In this document: in pieces, positions 47,101-58,436 of the stretch
Layout: each line of letters opens with the position of its first letter
How positions within the stretch are numbered: position 1 is the first letter of the stretch
NCBI RefSeq assembly: GCF_029227915.1
Contig: NC_079888.1
Location: forward strand, 10,275,001 to 10,339,000
Origin: Hydractinia symbiolongicarpus
Taxonomy: Eukaryota > Cnidaria > Hydrozoa > Anthoathecata > Hydractiniidae
DNA length: 64,000 nt
Direction: 5' to 3'
Translations under genes and position numbers: made by a program
The notes under the pieces: generated by a model
Told to the model about the DNA's origin: nothing
The model's database searches: none
The model's input: only the letters and a program-made list of their open reading frames with translations

Positions 47101-49567
47101 CAACAAGCCCAGTACAGTATGTTAAAAACCCAGTGCATGGATAAAGGTTGTTATTGTTAATTTTAGGTCTGGTAGTGATACATTGTATAACAACTTGATC
47201 CAAATAGTTTTTTTAGGGCATATGTGAGAAACCAACAAAGCCATGGAATGAGATTGTTGATTCCTAATATAAGAAACACGTTCATAAGGAACACAATGCT
47301 GAGACTATATAATTTTTTAACATTGATAAAGTAACTTTTTTAATACTCAAAGCTCTTATAAAATGCATTTAAGGGGAAGGGTAACACAAGGTAACACAAC
47401 CAACTAAAAGTTGCTTTATACTTTTTGACATTATCAGGACCAAAAATGCAACAGCTGCTTTAATAAAAAGCAATATCAGCTTATTGGCTGTATGAAAATT
47501 TCAATGATCACAATTACAATTTTAATATGAAATTGTATGCATTTTTTAACTCATATCCTCTGTTTTCTCAGAAAATTATTCTTTAAATTTCCTTTTTTTC
47601 CTCAAAAAGTTATTCTTTAAATTTGCTTTGTTTCCTTTAAAAAATTAATTTTGAAATCCACCTTGTTTCCTCAAAAAATAATTTATAAAATCTACTATTT
47701 TCCCTCAAAAAATAATTTTTTTAATAGTGCTCTTCTGTTGAACACTGAACAGAAAGAAATATATTTGACATAAACCACTAAGGGTGTGATCTCACAACTT
47801 TTCGCACTAAAAGCAAACCTTTATTAGAAGAACCAGTATATAATCTTACCTATGGCTTACTGTTTTAATTTATGAACATTTTTCCAGCTGATTTATTCAA
47901 ATCTTTTTCTTGATAATAAGAACACAAATTAAAAATTTAGTCTCAAGTCAATTTAGCCATCAATGTAGGTGACAAAAGAAATTATTGTAAGCAAAAAGAA
48001 TTATGGGTAGCTTGAGCTAGAGTTGTAAGAGAATTCTTATTAAAAACATGTATCCAAAAGGCCACAAGATCAACTATCCTTTTTCTATAGACCACATTTT
48101 TCTGACATATAATTATAATTTCTCAGATATACTGGAGAGATTAGCATTTCGACTCCTGAGTAGTAAGTATTCAAAATACACGTTCTGTGACCATACCGGT
48201 TGTTCGCTGCTGGTTCTCTGGCCATTCTGCATTAATGGACTGCTTGTTCACTGCTGGTTCTGTCAGTCAGTGAAATCCTCTTAATTAAGCTGTTAGCTTA
48301 ATTTGGAGATCTCCTAAATAAGCTGTATCATACAGCTTAATTAGGTGACATACATCTAAATTAGGATGTAGAAAAAGTTTTTCCCCGATTTCTCAAAAAA
48401 TGTAAATTTTAGCAGAATCACCGCTGCAGCTCTTTTATCATAGATAGACTAAGACCACTATATTATAAAAGAGGAACGGTATTTCCAGCACCCCGGGTTC
48501 AAAAGATATGGACTTTAAACAATGGTTCATTGTTAGCGATAGTCTATTTAAGCTGTACTGCATCCTAGTTAGGATGTCACGTCACCTGATACATCCTATT
48601 TAAGCGGATATTTTTAAAACTTCAAATTTAGTAGATATCCGGGGTGCTACGAAAAAACTAATGTATTGGAGATGTTTATATGCACGTAAATATTGGATTT
48701 ATTCAGTTACATAGATGCTAAAATTTAGTTTGTTTTAGACGATCAAAGTTTTGTACATCTTAACTAAGCTGTAAAATGCCTAATTAGACTGTATCATACA
48801 TTCTAATTAAGCTGACATCTAAATTAGCTGTACAGCTTAATTAAGGGGATTTCCCTGACTGTCTGTAGTCGTTTTGTGAAGACTGGTGGTTTCCTGTTTT
48901 AGTCTGTCCTTAGGGCTGATCTTTTTTCTTTTTTTGGCAGCTGGTATATTTTTTTGCAGCTATAGCATATATCGACCACATTCTGTGAACTTCCTAATTC
49001 TGTGATTTCACCTTTCTCTGTAATTTTCTCTTTTCAATGACAACAATGGCTGGCTATGACATTATATCCTGAGCCTTACGTCCATAATGCACCATATTAC
49101 CATTTTCACTGGCACCAAAACTTGTGCACTTTAGAACAGGCAGGCTAAATATCGCTGGTACAGATCACACGAGAAAATTTTTGCGCGGCGGGGGTATGAC
49201 ATTATAATCTATTGTTATCTTTGTAATCATCCATTAAATACCAAACAAACCTATTATATTATTATGAAACTAAATTTTTATTTAGAAAGTATCCCTTAAA
49301 TGGGTGGCAGCCTATCGGCACCCTTCTTGTGAAAGCCAGAAAACTCATGATTGTCTGCAAGAAAAAGAGAAAATGATATTTAAGGCTTCAGCTTCTTGCT
49401 AGCTTAGCTATTATAGATTAGATGCAGCGTAAATAAAACACGCAAACGAGGAATACCAGGGCTGAAAAGTCAACAGGGGCAAAAAGGAAATTTTAATACT
49501 TACAAGTTCCAGGCTGCGAAAGGTATAAAACGTAAACGCACAGTAACACAGCAAAAAAGTGTGCCAT
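44199..49567 (-). CDS. CYB561D2: Cytochrome b561 domain-containing protein (CYB561D2-like)
   Basis: Three exons: 49504-49567, 45456-45493, 44199-44711. Phases agree and the total is 615 nt (204 residues). Exon 1 encodes [20 protein letters not shown], matching TM1 of human CYB561D2 without a gap; exon 2 gives [12 protein letters not shown]; exon 3 gives the rest. Family members are six-helix di-haem membrane proteins that pass electrons across internal membranes (ferrireductase or ascorbate-linked activity). Candidate haem His residues are in SWHP, KFHW, SWHGK and KMHALFG. The C-terminal YMFKKKSST is short and basic. Intron 1 is about 4 kb and contains a TIR element. The N-terminus is ~18 residues shorter than the human protein, and a transposon copy lies 43 bp above the ATG, so upstream coding sequence may have been displaced. 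Confidence 0.85.
45845..45893. repeat. AACTGT hexanucleotide tract
   Basis: Imperfect (AACTGT)n with GCAACT and GTATA interruptions, in intron 1 of the cytochrome b561 gene. Confidence 0.75.
47560..47725. repeat. Degenerate tandem repeat, ~38-40 bp unit, about four copies
   Basis: Units follow TTTCCTCAAAAARTTATTC then TTTAAATTTGC, drifting from left to right. In intron 1 of the cytochrome b561 gene. Confidence 0.6.
48264..48861. mobile_element. TIR element with palindromic CTTAATTAAG words
   Basis: The left end CAGTCAGTGAAATCCTCTTA (continuing ATTAAGCTGT) pairs with the right end ACAGCTTAATTAAGGGGATTTCCCTGACTG, with two mismatches. TCTGT flanks both sides (48259-48263 and 48862-48866), giving a 5 bp target duplication. 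AAGCTGT, CCTAATTAGG and TCCTAGTTAGGATG variants recur in three internal clusters. No ORF of note. The superfamily is not assigned. Confidence 0.7.
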
Positions 49568-49609
49568 TGCTAGATTGGAGGACGACGGAATTTTGGGTCT
49601 ACTTGGCAC

Positions 49610-50327
49610 TGTTCTGCCCAGATTGCGAAAACGACCTGTTTACAACCGGGACAGCCGGATTATGTACGCACGGTCCGATTATGTTTTTTTTGCATTGTTA
49701 TGTCGTGGTGACCGGATTATGAACGCTGATATAAATAGCTGGGAGACAGGCTGTGATTGGCATTTTCTTCAAGCTTTTGTAAATTAAACATTCTCTGGAA
49801 GATAGAACACCCCTAAAAACTAGACATGGCGAAATAAAAAAGTGTCGACGTAATTCTTAGTATAAACTACCCTTGTAGTAAATACATTTCAACATAATAT
49901 ACTTTGAAGCAACTAAATTTCACGGAACCTAAATTATTCTTTTTGCGGGAATTAATTTTGGTGAAAAGTTATTAAACTTGCGAATCCCAAAATTTAGTAT
50001 TTGCCACGAATGATATAAAAGCAGTCAGCCCCAATTATATTTGTGTTATTTAAGTCCTATAATTGTCGAATAATATTTGACTGTCATACATAAGTCGGCC
50101 TGCCCCGATTATGTTCGTTCTATAATAAGTGAGAAATAATATTACACTGTCGTATTATATAAACTGCCCTGATTATGTTCCTTTTATAAGTGCCAAATAA
50201 TATTTTTTGAGTAATAAGCCGGCCTGTCCCGATTATGTTGCCCTGATTATGTATTTTCTGCCCTGTTCTTAACCGGGGCAAGCTGCCGTACTTAATCAGG
50301 CCAATGTTCATTATCCGGGCAGGAACA
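49610..50327. mobile_element. ~718 bp element, copy A, with 4 bp target duplication GCAC
   Basis: Ends TGTTCTGCCC and GGGCAGGAACA are inverted repeats. GCAC lies directly outside both (49606-49609 and 50328-50331). The inside repeats short words of the form CCSGATTATG at least seven times. Copy B at 53915-54628 is almost the same sequence in opposite orientation. The small ORFs read from it are incidental. Confidence 0.75.
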
Positions 50328-50995
50328 GCACGGCACGGTAACGCGACAATACCAATGTTTACATTCATTTACACAATAATCATTGCAATTTGCAGATCAA
50401 GGTATAGTTTTTCTTCAATAATATAATGGACAAAAATTTTTAAGATAGCACATATCACCTTTTTGGCCTATTTATTGTTTTACCAGTTTTTATTGGGTTT
50501 TTAATGCAATATTTGATAAAAGTTGTAACGTTTTTTATTTTGTATAAAGTCTGCAAAATTATACTATACATTATAATTTAATGACTAAATCCCCTTGTAC
50601 TTTTTGGCTCTTGAAATTTGGGCGTTGGATTAAAGAACTAAGTTTACGATATAACAATGATACACTATTAATTTGTAACTGACCTAAATAAATTATCAAT
50701 GCCAAAACTTGGTCTAATCCGCCTTAATTATTGCACACTTTCTGAAACATTATTTTGCTGTCCGCGTTAACTGATACCCGTGTACCGTAATGCTTCGAAT
50801 AAACGCCCCCTCGAATAGACGCCCCACATTTTCAGTCATTTATTGAATAAACGCCCCCTCTAATAGACGCCCCTCCCTCATAAGGGGGCGTTTATTAAAG
50901 GCGATAGTAAAAGTATAATAAAAAATGAATAACTGTTATTGTTTTGCTCATTTAATTAACGGTGTTATTATAATATAGAAATTTCATAAACACAA

Positions 50996-51466
50996 CTATA
51001 CATCGGTAAAATAAGGAAATTTTCTATAAACACCCTTTTTCCAAAATCTTAGGTTTAAGGTTGGAAATTTAGTTTTTCGCTTTTCAAGTTCATTCTCTAA
51101 AACCTGTGAATATCTTTTATTTTGTGTTGTGATGATAAACTTTGCCGGTACAACAAGTCCAATTTCACGATGTCGTTTACCATTTGTTTTTGCTTTTATT
51201 TTATTCCCTGGACCTTGATTGATGAAATGATAGCATATACTTGAAATCTCAATTGGTATGTGTCCCACTAGGATATCGTTTTTGTAAAAACCAACCGCAT
51301 TTTTGTCATATTCTTTTGCATCTTTCCTTTCATCCACAGCAGCGTCAAGAATTTCTCCTACCACAGCATCCCATACTTCCTTGTAAACATGGTGACCACG
51401 AATGATACATGAAACTTCAGTCTTATAACAAACTATAAACTCTTTCCATAGCATAGCTCGGGACAT
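50996..51466 (-). CDS. HIRAN-like domain protein inside a pogo-like transposon
   Basis: Intact single-exon ORF of 156 residues. CIIRGHHVYKEVWDAVVGEI, then KEYDKNAVGFYKNDILVGHI, then PIEISSICYHFINQG and GLVVPAKFI follow the layout of HIRAN-related proteins, which are common in cnidarian genomes and in part linked to transposons there. True HIRAN domains (as in HLTF/Rad5) bind single-stranded 3' DNA ends; whether this variant does is unknown. It is divergent from the transposase, with about 260 bp between the two starts, so a shared bidirectional promoter is possible. It stays open while the transposase is broken. An independently captured host gene is the alternative to a true transposon partner. 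Family assignment rests on motif order only. Confidence 0.6.
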   Translation of the reverse strand: MSRAMLWKEFIVCYKTEVSCIIRGHHVYKEVWDAVVGEILDAAVDERKDAKEYDKNAVGFYKNDILVGHIPIEISSICYHFINQGPGNKIKAKTNGKRHREIGLVVPAKFIITTQNKRYSQVLENELEKRKTKFPTLNLRFWKKGVYRKFPYFTDV

Positions 51467-51728
51467 GATTCACTTATATTTCTCTGCACTTTTCTGTGTT
51501 AACGAAAACAAACAAGAGTCAAATTTATTTTCAAATAAAAAAGCTTCGATTTTGTGTGCAGCAAATGTGCAAAATTAATTTCTGTGAACAGGTGTCGTAT
51601 AACTATTGTGTTGAAAAAGTTTCTTGAGGTCACTTGATGTGTGATGTGTTACATGCTGATGAAAATAAAAAGCAGTGAGCAGTGAACAAACAAGTTGTAT
51701 TGCGTGTTTTGAAAATTTTCTTATCAAG

Positions 51729-53240
51729 ATGGCTGAAAAAGTAAGTGATTTAGCATCCTCAAAAGGAAAAAACGGCGTTCTTATACTATGGATTTCAAAA
51801 GACAGGTCTGTGAATATGCTGAAACAAACAGCAATAGAGCTGCTGCATCCCGTTTCAATGTGGAACCAAAGCGTGTGAGAGAATGGAAAAAAGATATTGA
51901 GCAAATTAACTCAACAAAATCAAAAAGGCAACGTCTTGAAGGTGGAGGGAGAAAATGCATAGATGAAGAACTGGAAGATAATTTAGAACATTAGGTGTTG
52001 CACGTGAGTGATTACGTGGAAGGCTAAAAGCATGTTCGATGAAAAAAACGATGACCCTGCCATCCAAGATTCTTTCGTTGCAAGCCGTGGATGGTGTGAG
52101 AAATTTATGCGGAGGCATGGATTCTCTCTACGCAGAAAAACGACGACAGCTCAGAAAGATCCCTCCTATATGATTGATCGCATTGTGTCATATGTTTTGC
52201 ATATACGTCGACTTCAAAAGTAGTACAATTTTCTGGATTCTGCTATAATTGCTATGGATGAAACTCTTGTCTGGAATGACATGGTTTCAAATACAACAGT
52301 TTAAATGAAAAAAACGATGACCCTGCCATCCAAGATTCTTTCGTTGCAAGCCGTGGATGGTGTGAGAAATTTATGCGGAGGCATGGATTCTCTCTACGCA
52401 GAAAAACGACGACAGCTCAGAAAGATCCCTCCTATATGATTGATCGCATTGTGTCATATGTTTTGCATATACGTCGACTTCAAAAGTAGTACAATTTTCT
52501 GGATTCTGCTATAATTGCTATGGATGAAACTCTTGTCTGGAATGACATGGTTTCAAATACAACAGTTTAAAAAACAGGATCGAAAGAGGTTCCCATGAAA
52601 TCAACTGGACATGACAAGGTCCGTGTGTCTGTATGTCTGGCAGCTAAAGCAGATGGAAGCCGATGCAAACCTTTCACTGTATTTAAAGGAGCTAAAAGGG
52701 AAAGCAAAGCCCTCTATGAAGAATTTAAACGAAAATGTTCGGTCGCAAGTTCAGCCAACGGTTGGATGAATGAACAATTGACATTGCGCTGGTACCAGGA
52801 AATATTAGGTCAATTTTCGTTCCAAAAACGACTCCTAGCTTGGGATTCTTTTGAAGCTCACTTAACGGATGAGGCTAGGAAAGCATTGACAAATGGCAAA
52901 ATCGAAAGTGTCATTGTTCCAAGTGGATGTACCAAGTAGATTCAAGCCCCCGATGTTTCCTGGAAAAAGCCATTCAAAGAAAAGAAAACAAGAATTTTAT
53001 GACGATTGGCTTGCAAATGGAAAGCATGCTTATACCGAAGCTGGAAACATGAAACCTGTCCCTAGAAGATTGATTGTGGAATGGAATCATGGGAGAATAT
53101 AACGAATGAAACATTGGCGAAATCAATGAAATTGTGTGGTTTAGCGTTGGCGATTGACGGTTCACAGGATGAACTGATCTCTTGTTTCAAACAAGGGAAA
53201 AAATGTGAAGCTGGTAGAAGATTACTGAAAAATCAAATGT
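51729..53240 (+). pseudogene. Pogo-like (CENP-B/DDE_1) transposase, degraded
   Basis: Pieces appear in order across frames: MDFKRQVCEYAETNSNRAAA and VEPKRVREWKKDI (N-terminal helix-turn-helix), then SFVASRGWCEKFMRRHGFSL (CENP-B-type HTH), MDETLVWNDMVSNTTV (first catalytic Asp region), STGHDKVRVSVCLAAKADG, then LLAWDSFEAHLTDEA (second catalytic Asp), NMKPVPRRLIVEWNHG and LALAIDGSQDELISCF. Frame changes occur near 51775 and after 52936, with stops at 51992 and inside the duplicated block. An exact 266 bp tandem duplication (52039-52570) further disrupts it. Not functional as sequenced. Confidence 0.8.
52039..52570. repeat. Exact tandem duplication, 266 bp unit
   Basis: 52039-52304 and 52305-52570 look identical base for base. 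Each holds ATGAAAAAAACGATGACCCT through CAAATACAACAGTTTA. It falls within the transposase relic. Confidence 0.9.
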
Positions 53241-53914
53241 TGAATTTCGCAAGGATTTAGATAAAAATCCATTCGATATAACAGAAGAAGATGTGACTGA
53301 TGCTTCGCCTGACTTCAATATTAGATATATTGTAAAGTTGTTGTATCCTTAAAAACTGCAAAAAAGAAAAAAGTGTAAAAAATTTAATAAACGCCCCCCT
53401 CTTTTAAACGCCCCCTCCCTAAAATTTCAAAAAATTTATTAAACGGCCCGGGCGTTTATTCGAAGCATAAAGTTTTTAAGGGTACATTCATCGCGTTTTC
53501 ACATCGCATCGAGTTAGCATGGCGAACAAAGTTCCCGGATAACAACAATCTGGTCTGTCTGCCATCGCTTTTTAAAATCTCCTTAAAAAATTCAGGTAAT
53601 TATTCTGCTAATTGTAATGCAACTTCCTGTTTTTTACCTGAAATTATAATTTCCAAGGAAAATCTCTCTTTATTCATTAATTGTTTTGTTTAATAATATA
53701 GCTGGAGGGGAAAGAGAGCATGAACATAATTTTAAAGTTCCATTCTTCTTCCTTCAGCCCATCATATATAGCCCATCGACCAGTTAGCTTAGCTAGCTTG
53801 CTTTAATTTTTTCCTGTAACAAACCAGGTCAAGTGCATTCTGCAGTCACACATGTAAAATATATTGTCTTTCATTGAGCGTTTTGCCAAACAAATAGCGC
53901 CATGGAAGTGGTGA

Positions 53915-54628
53915 TGTTCTGCCCGGATAATGAACATTGGCCTGATTAAGTACGGCAGCTTGCCCCGGTTAAGAACAGGGCAGAAAATACATAATCAGGG
54001 CAACATAATCGGGACAGGCCGGCTTATTACTCAAAAAATATTATTTGGCACTTATAAAAGGAACATAATCAGGGCAGTTTATATACGACAGTGTAATATT
54101 ATTTCTCACTTATTATAGAACGAACATAATCGGGGCAGGCCGACTTATGTATGACAGTCAAATATTATTCGACAATTATAGGACTTAAATAACACAAATA
54201 TAATTGGGGCTGACTGCTTTTATATCATTCGTGGCAAATACTAAATTTTAGGATTCACAAGTTTAATAACTTTTCACCAAAATTAATTCCCGCAAAAAGA
54301 ATAATTTAGGTTCCGTAAAATTTAGTTGCTTCAAAGTATATTATGTTGAAATGTATTCACTACAAGGGTAGTTTATACTAAGAATTACGTCGACACTTTT
54401 TTATTTCGCCATGTCTAGTTTTTAGGGGTGTTCTATCTTCCAGAGAATGTTTAATTTACAAAAGCTTGAAGAAAATGCCAATCACAGCCTGTCTCCCAGC
54501 TATTTATATCAGCGTTCATAATCCGGTCACCACGACATAACAGTGCAAAAAAAACATAATCGGACCGTGCGTACATAATCCGGCTGTCCCGGTTGTAAAC
54601 AGGTCGTTTTCGCAATCTGGGCAGAACA
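53915..54628. mobile_element. ~714 bp element, copy B, with 4 bp target duplication GTGA
   Basis: Starts TGTTCTGCCCGGATAATG and ends CTGGGCAGAACA. GTGA lies directly outside both ends (53911-53914 and 54629-54632). It is the inverse-orientation counterpart of 49610-50327, with very few differences. Because each copy has its own target duplication, they look like separate insertions. Confidence 0.75.
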
Positions 54629-54632
54629 GTGA

Positions 54633-57600
54633 TAGCTAGCTAGCTAGGTAGTCTGTATTATTGAAAGTAGGTTGTCAAATTATTTTTTCTGATGTTTGTA
54701 AGTTAAGAGACAGGTTGGAAACTATGTGTATGGAGCAATAAGGGAAAGTGCTCATTTTCAGAAATTTTCACGAAAAGGGCCCAAAATCGACAAAACCGCA
54801 AAAGTTTTCTGCCTGGTAAGAAATTTAACCTAAAATTTGTGAAAGTTATTTTCACAAAAAATCAACTTTTTATAAAAATCCAAGTTTTAAAAGCCGAAAA
54901 TTCTTAAATAAAGAGGGCTCCAAGAACAAGTGTAGACATAATAGAATCACAACGAACAAAATAATCAGCCAGAAAAATGACTCTAAAAATGGCTCCAAGG
55001 TCCGACTCAGTGTGGGAAAATCATTTAAAAATTAAAAAACAGAAGGGTTTGAATATCTTTGTATCGGAAATTTCAAATTTCAAGACAAAGGACGAAGAAA
55101 AGAGTGAGAAAATAATTTGGTGAATTTTTGCTATTAATATGCAATTGTTTTCTTATATCAAGAATTACTGGATAGCAATACAATTTTCTTGCTGGATTCT
55201 CTTCTTTTTTTGCCGTTTAAAAACATTTCACGAATATCTCTACTCCCATTTCCAGAATCTTGATCCAAAGTTTTCTTTCTCTTGTTTTTTCCAACGGTGT
55301 GGTGGGCATGCTAGTTAACGGAGGAAGTGTCATCACAAAATTGAAAATAAGTTCCTTCATCAGTTTTTCTTCCACAGGTTCCGTGTATATATCGGAACCA
55401 ATTCTAACTAAATTAATTTTTTTTACATTGAAATTTATTGTAATTCCCCAAAGTTTTTGTTCCCAAAAATTAAGATTTTGGAAAATTTGCAAAAGTTTTT
55501 TCTGTAAAATTCCTTCCAGAAGCATATACAGTAAATTTTATGAAAACCTCTTCTTAGTGCTATTCATGCATATGATTTAGAAAGTATTATGTACAAAGGA
55601 ATCACAACATGATACAGTCATATACTAGTGGTTATTATTCGTAAAGTAAGATGCTGAATAAATGAGCGGGTTTTAGGATTTTATTTTGTAGTTCTATCAC
55701 CCTTACAGCGATCCGACACAAGTAGGTTTTGTGCAGGACTTCAGATTTCTCCACAGCTTAAAAATCAATTCTTGAACTTGTCATTTCTAGACCACTTTTA
55801 CCTTTACATAAAGTCTATTTTACTTTTTTTTGTACAAGTTAGAACAAGTTAGAATTTGAAACATCTAATTATTTTTTAGTGCTTGTTGTAGTATTTTTTT
55901 TAAACAGGGCCAGCGGTACGACGTTGTTTTAAAAGTTGCAAGACTAACTCCTATGCGGGCTATATCAGTCATTTTACAACATATTATTTTTTACTTAGTA
56001 ATTCCCCTATGTGATTATCAGGTCATACATTTTCTTTTAAAATGTTTTTATTAATAGACTTTTTTCAGTGTCAGGTATACAGGATTTTTTAGGAGAGGTG
56101 TGCGATTGCACGCGCACGCCTTGGCACACGCCTAAATTGTTTCAGGCATGTGATTAATCGACTTAGTTATAAAAGAACTACGTAGACATAAATCTCTTTT
56201 GCCTGGCCCCTACGTTGTTGGTAACCAGGTCTTACACAAGAAATCCAGCCATGCGGTTCTTAACTAATGTGGAGGTGAACGCCGACGGAGCACAGATAAA
56301 GCAAGTCTGCAAAACTGCACTTACAGGCGGAACAGACATTTTATCATGGATTTAATTGTAGATAATTTCTTCATTTGATAAAACAATTGGTAACCATAGT
56401 AGGTCCGAATTTAATTGTGTTATTTTTATTCAAACAATTTTAAAAACGAAACCCAAACGAAGCATATTTTTGCCTATTTGCTTGTGATGACCTCAAAAAT
56501 AAAAAATAAATTTATGAAAATGACAGTATAGTAATGCATACTATTTCGGCCATGTAGAAAAGGAAGTTAAGATTGAGAGAGTCGCTATACATAGATGCTT
56601 TATTATCGTGTTTGGGGTTTACGATTCAAAATGTCCCCCAATGTTTTCTACTGCAAAATGAATGCGCAACAAAGATACAAAATTCTAATTTTAAAAATAG
56701 AATTTCGTATTTTTGGTAATGTTACGTGTATCAAGTGAGTGGTTGAATAAATTGAATAGAACAATTATATACTCAATTTTACAAGTTTGTTTTTAATAGG
56801 TTTTTAATTGGCTCAATGATTTCACAGGGACGTTTTCTCGTCATTTTAGAATGAAATACGGCAACTTTAAAGCTTTGCAGGGGCGTTATTTTGTCATTTT
56901 AGAATGAAATACGGCAACTTTGAAGCTTCGCAGGGATTTTTTCTCGTCATTTTAGAGTGGAATACGGCAACTTTAAAGCTTCGCAGGGATGTTTTCTAGA
57001 CATGAGTGAAATACAGCAACTTTCAATTTGTATCAAAAATGCGACGAACCCTAACCAGACATTACTTTTTGTATGTCTTTGTATTTTCTTTTAAAAATAC
57101 GCGTATTTTTAAATAGGAATTTCGTATTTTTAAAATACCCATACCCATGCAAGTTAAATAAAACCAGAACATGTGAGAGGTTGGGTGTCCTGTACCTTAA
57201 TAAAGCTTTCGGACAAACGTTTTCCTAATGTAATACAAAAAAAAAAAATGTTGCATGCAGTTTACAAAATCTTTTTTAAAGGAGAAAGAAAAAACAAAAA
57301 TGTCTAGAAATCATCGCGTTCAACGTTGTTTTGACTTTGCACTCATAGTTAATACGTTTTACAAATTCTTTTTTTTAAGGCTGGATTTCCTGCATCTGCA
57401 TTTTTTGTAACAGTGACCCTCCCAAAAAAGTTTTACCTGGTCCTTTATTATTGACCCGGTCGGACGACGGCAAACAGGATTGTCACCGGCTTGTCTAGCT
57501 TCACTGCATAACACTGCAGAATTACGAAATATTTGAGCATATTCACATTTATATTTATAATCATGAACAGCAGACAGAGGCCATATTCCTAAGTCCTTGC

Positions 57601-57980
57601 ATATTCTGACCTTAAAGTGGCAAATAGTTTTGCCATAATAAGTGGTGTTGCAGCCACCACACTTAAACTGGTAAACAAGGCAATACGATCTTTAAATTGT
57701 TAAATTTTTATGCTTGCAGACAATCCTTGGCAATGTTAACAATTACGCCAAGACTTAAAAGTAAGCTATACTAGTGAAAGTTTCTTGAAATTTTAGAGTT
57801 TCAAAATATTCTACCACCAAATTTAGAATTTTGCCAGTATCATTGCCACCTTTTGCAAAGATAAAATTCCTTTATTAAAAGGATCTTCCAAAAGTTGCCT
57901 GCATAAAATTATCACTTATATATGATGTTGCCCCCACAATAAATTGAATCTTAATAAAAACATTTATCATTGTAGATAAA
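54633..57980. other. Intergenic DNA upstream of ZMAT5
   Basis: No gene was recognised. The ORFs on both strands near 55217-55580 resemble nothing known. TAG directly before ATAAAATGGG (57974-57983) looks like a splice acceptor, so a ZMAT5 5' UTR exon may lie in this region. A tandem repeat sits at 56824-57024. Confidence 0.5.
56824..57024. repeat. ~53 bp tandem repeat, about 3.7 copies
   Basis: Copies share CGCAGGGAYGTTTTCTCG, TCATTTTAGAATGAAATAC and GGCAACTTTAAAGCTT. The last copy is partial and degenerate. Confidence 0.85.
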
Positions 57981-58436
57981 ATGGGAAAAAATTACTGGTG
58001 TGAGTTTTGTGGGAGAGGTTTTGCAGACATATTATCAATAAGGAAAAAACACATCAATTCAATTCAGCATCAACGTTTGCGAAAACTACATTACGATTCC
58101 TTTAAAGATGCTTTGACGTTATTACAAGAAGAATCTTTAAAACAGCCATGTAAAAGGTATTTTCAAACTGGCCAATGCGATTTTGAAGACCATTGTAAAT
58201 TCTCACACAGGAACTTAACATATCTAAAAGACAAGGCTAATAAAAGTGCTTTCCAACAGATCAACGTTGACGACATAAATGATTGGCTTGAAAAATGGAA
58301 AACAAAGAAAAAAATTAGAAATAAAGAAGAAAGAAAATACAGATTGCCATCTGGTTTCCCTCCTGTAAACGAATTACCGCCTTCGTTACAACCGCCTATA
58401 GATGGTCCCAAATTGGAAGAGCTAGAATGGGGGTAA
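57981..58436 (+). CDS. ZMAT5: Zinc finger matrin-type protein 5 (U11/U12 snRNP 20 kDa protein)
   Basis: Uninterrupted ORF of 151 residues (human ZMAT5 is 170). Residues ~7-31 form a U1-C-type C2H2 finger (CEFCGRGF ... RKKHINSIQH). Residues ~52-72 form a CCCH finger with C-x8-C-x5-C-x3-H spacing (CKRYFQTGQC, DFEDHC, KFSH). The C-terminal part keeps DWLEKW, LPSGFPPVNELPPSL and the closing WG typical of the family. The protein is a component of the U11/U12 di-snRNP that recognises minor (U12-type) introns in the nucleus. The start is preceded by a likely 5' UTR acceptor at 57973. A LINE fragment begins ~160 bp after the stop. Confidence 0.95.
   Translation: MGKNYWCEFCGRGFADILSIRKKHINSIQHQRLRKLHYDSFKDALTLLQEESLKQPCKRYFQTGQCDFEDHCKFSHRNLTYLKDKANKSAFQQINVDDINDWLEKWKTKKKIRNKEERKYRLPSGFPPVNELPPSLQPPIDGPKLEELEWG

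Larger units (their letters stand above)
50790..53468. mobile_element. Pogo-like DNA transposon carrying a HIRAN-like ORF
   Basis: Terminal inverted repeat ATGCTTCGAATAAACGCCC is at both ends. Subterminal GGGGCGTTTATT-type words occur in multiple copies on both sides (50806-50895 and 53380-53455) and probably are transposase-binding sites. TA lies outside the left end and AA outside the right, so a TA duplication is only partly kept. The cargo is a broken transposase on + (51729-53240) and an intact 156-codon HIRAN-like ORF on - (50996-51466). Confidence 0.75.

Noticed and set aside
51575-51904. 109-codon minus-strand ORF in the transposon
   Set aside because: Lies opposite the transposase N-terminus and resembles nothing; the plus-strand frames match the pogo family.
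49607-54631. A single ~5 kb foldback transposon with ~720 bp inverted arms
   Set aside because: Each arm has its own inverted termini and its own 4 bp flank duplication (GCAC, GTGA), so two separate insertions explain it better.
55217-55580. Overlapping ~100-codon ORFs on both strands
   Set aside because: No recognisable family, low-complexity composition and no splice context.
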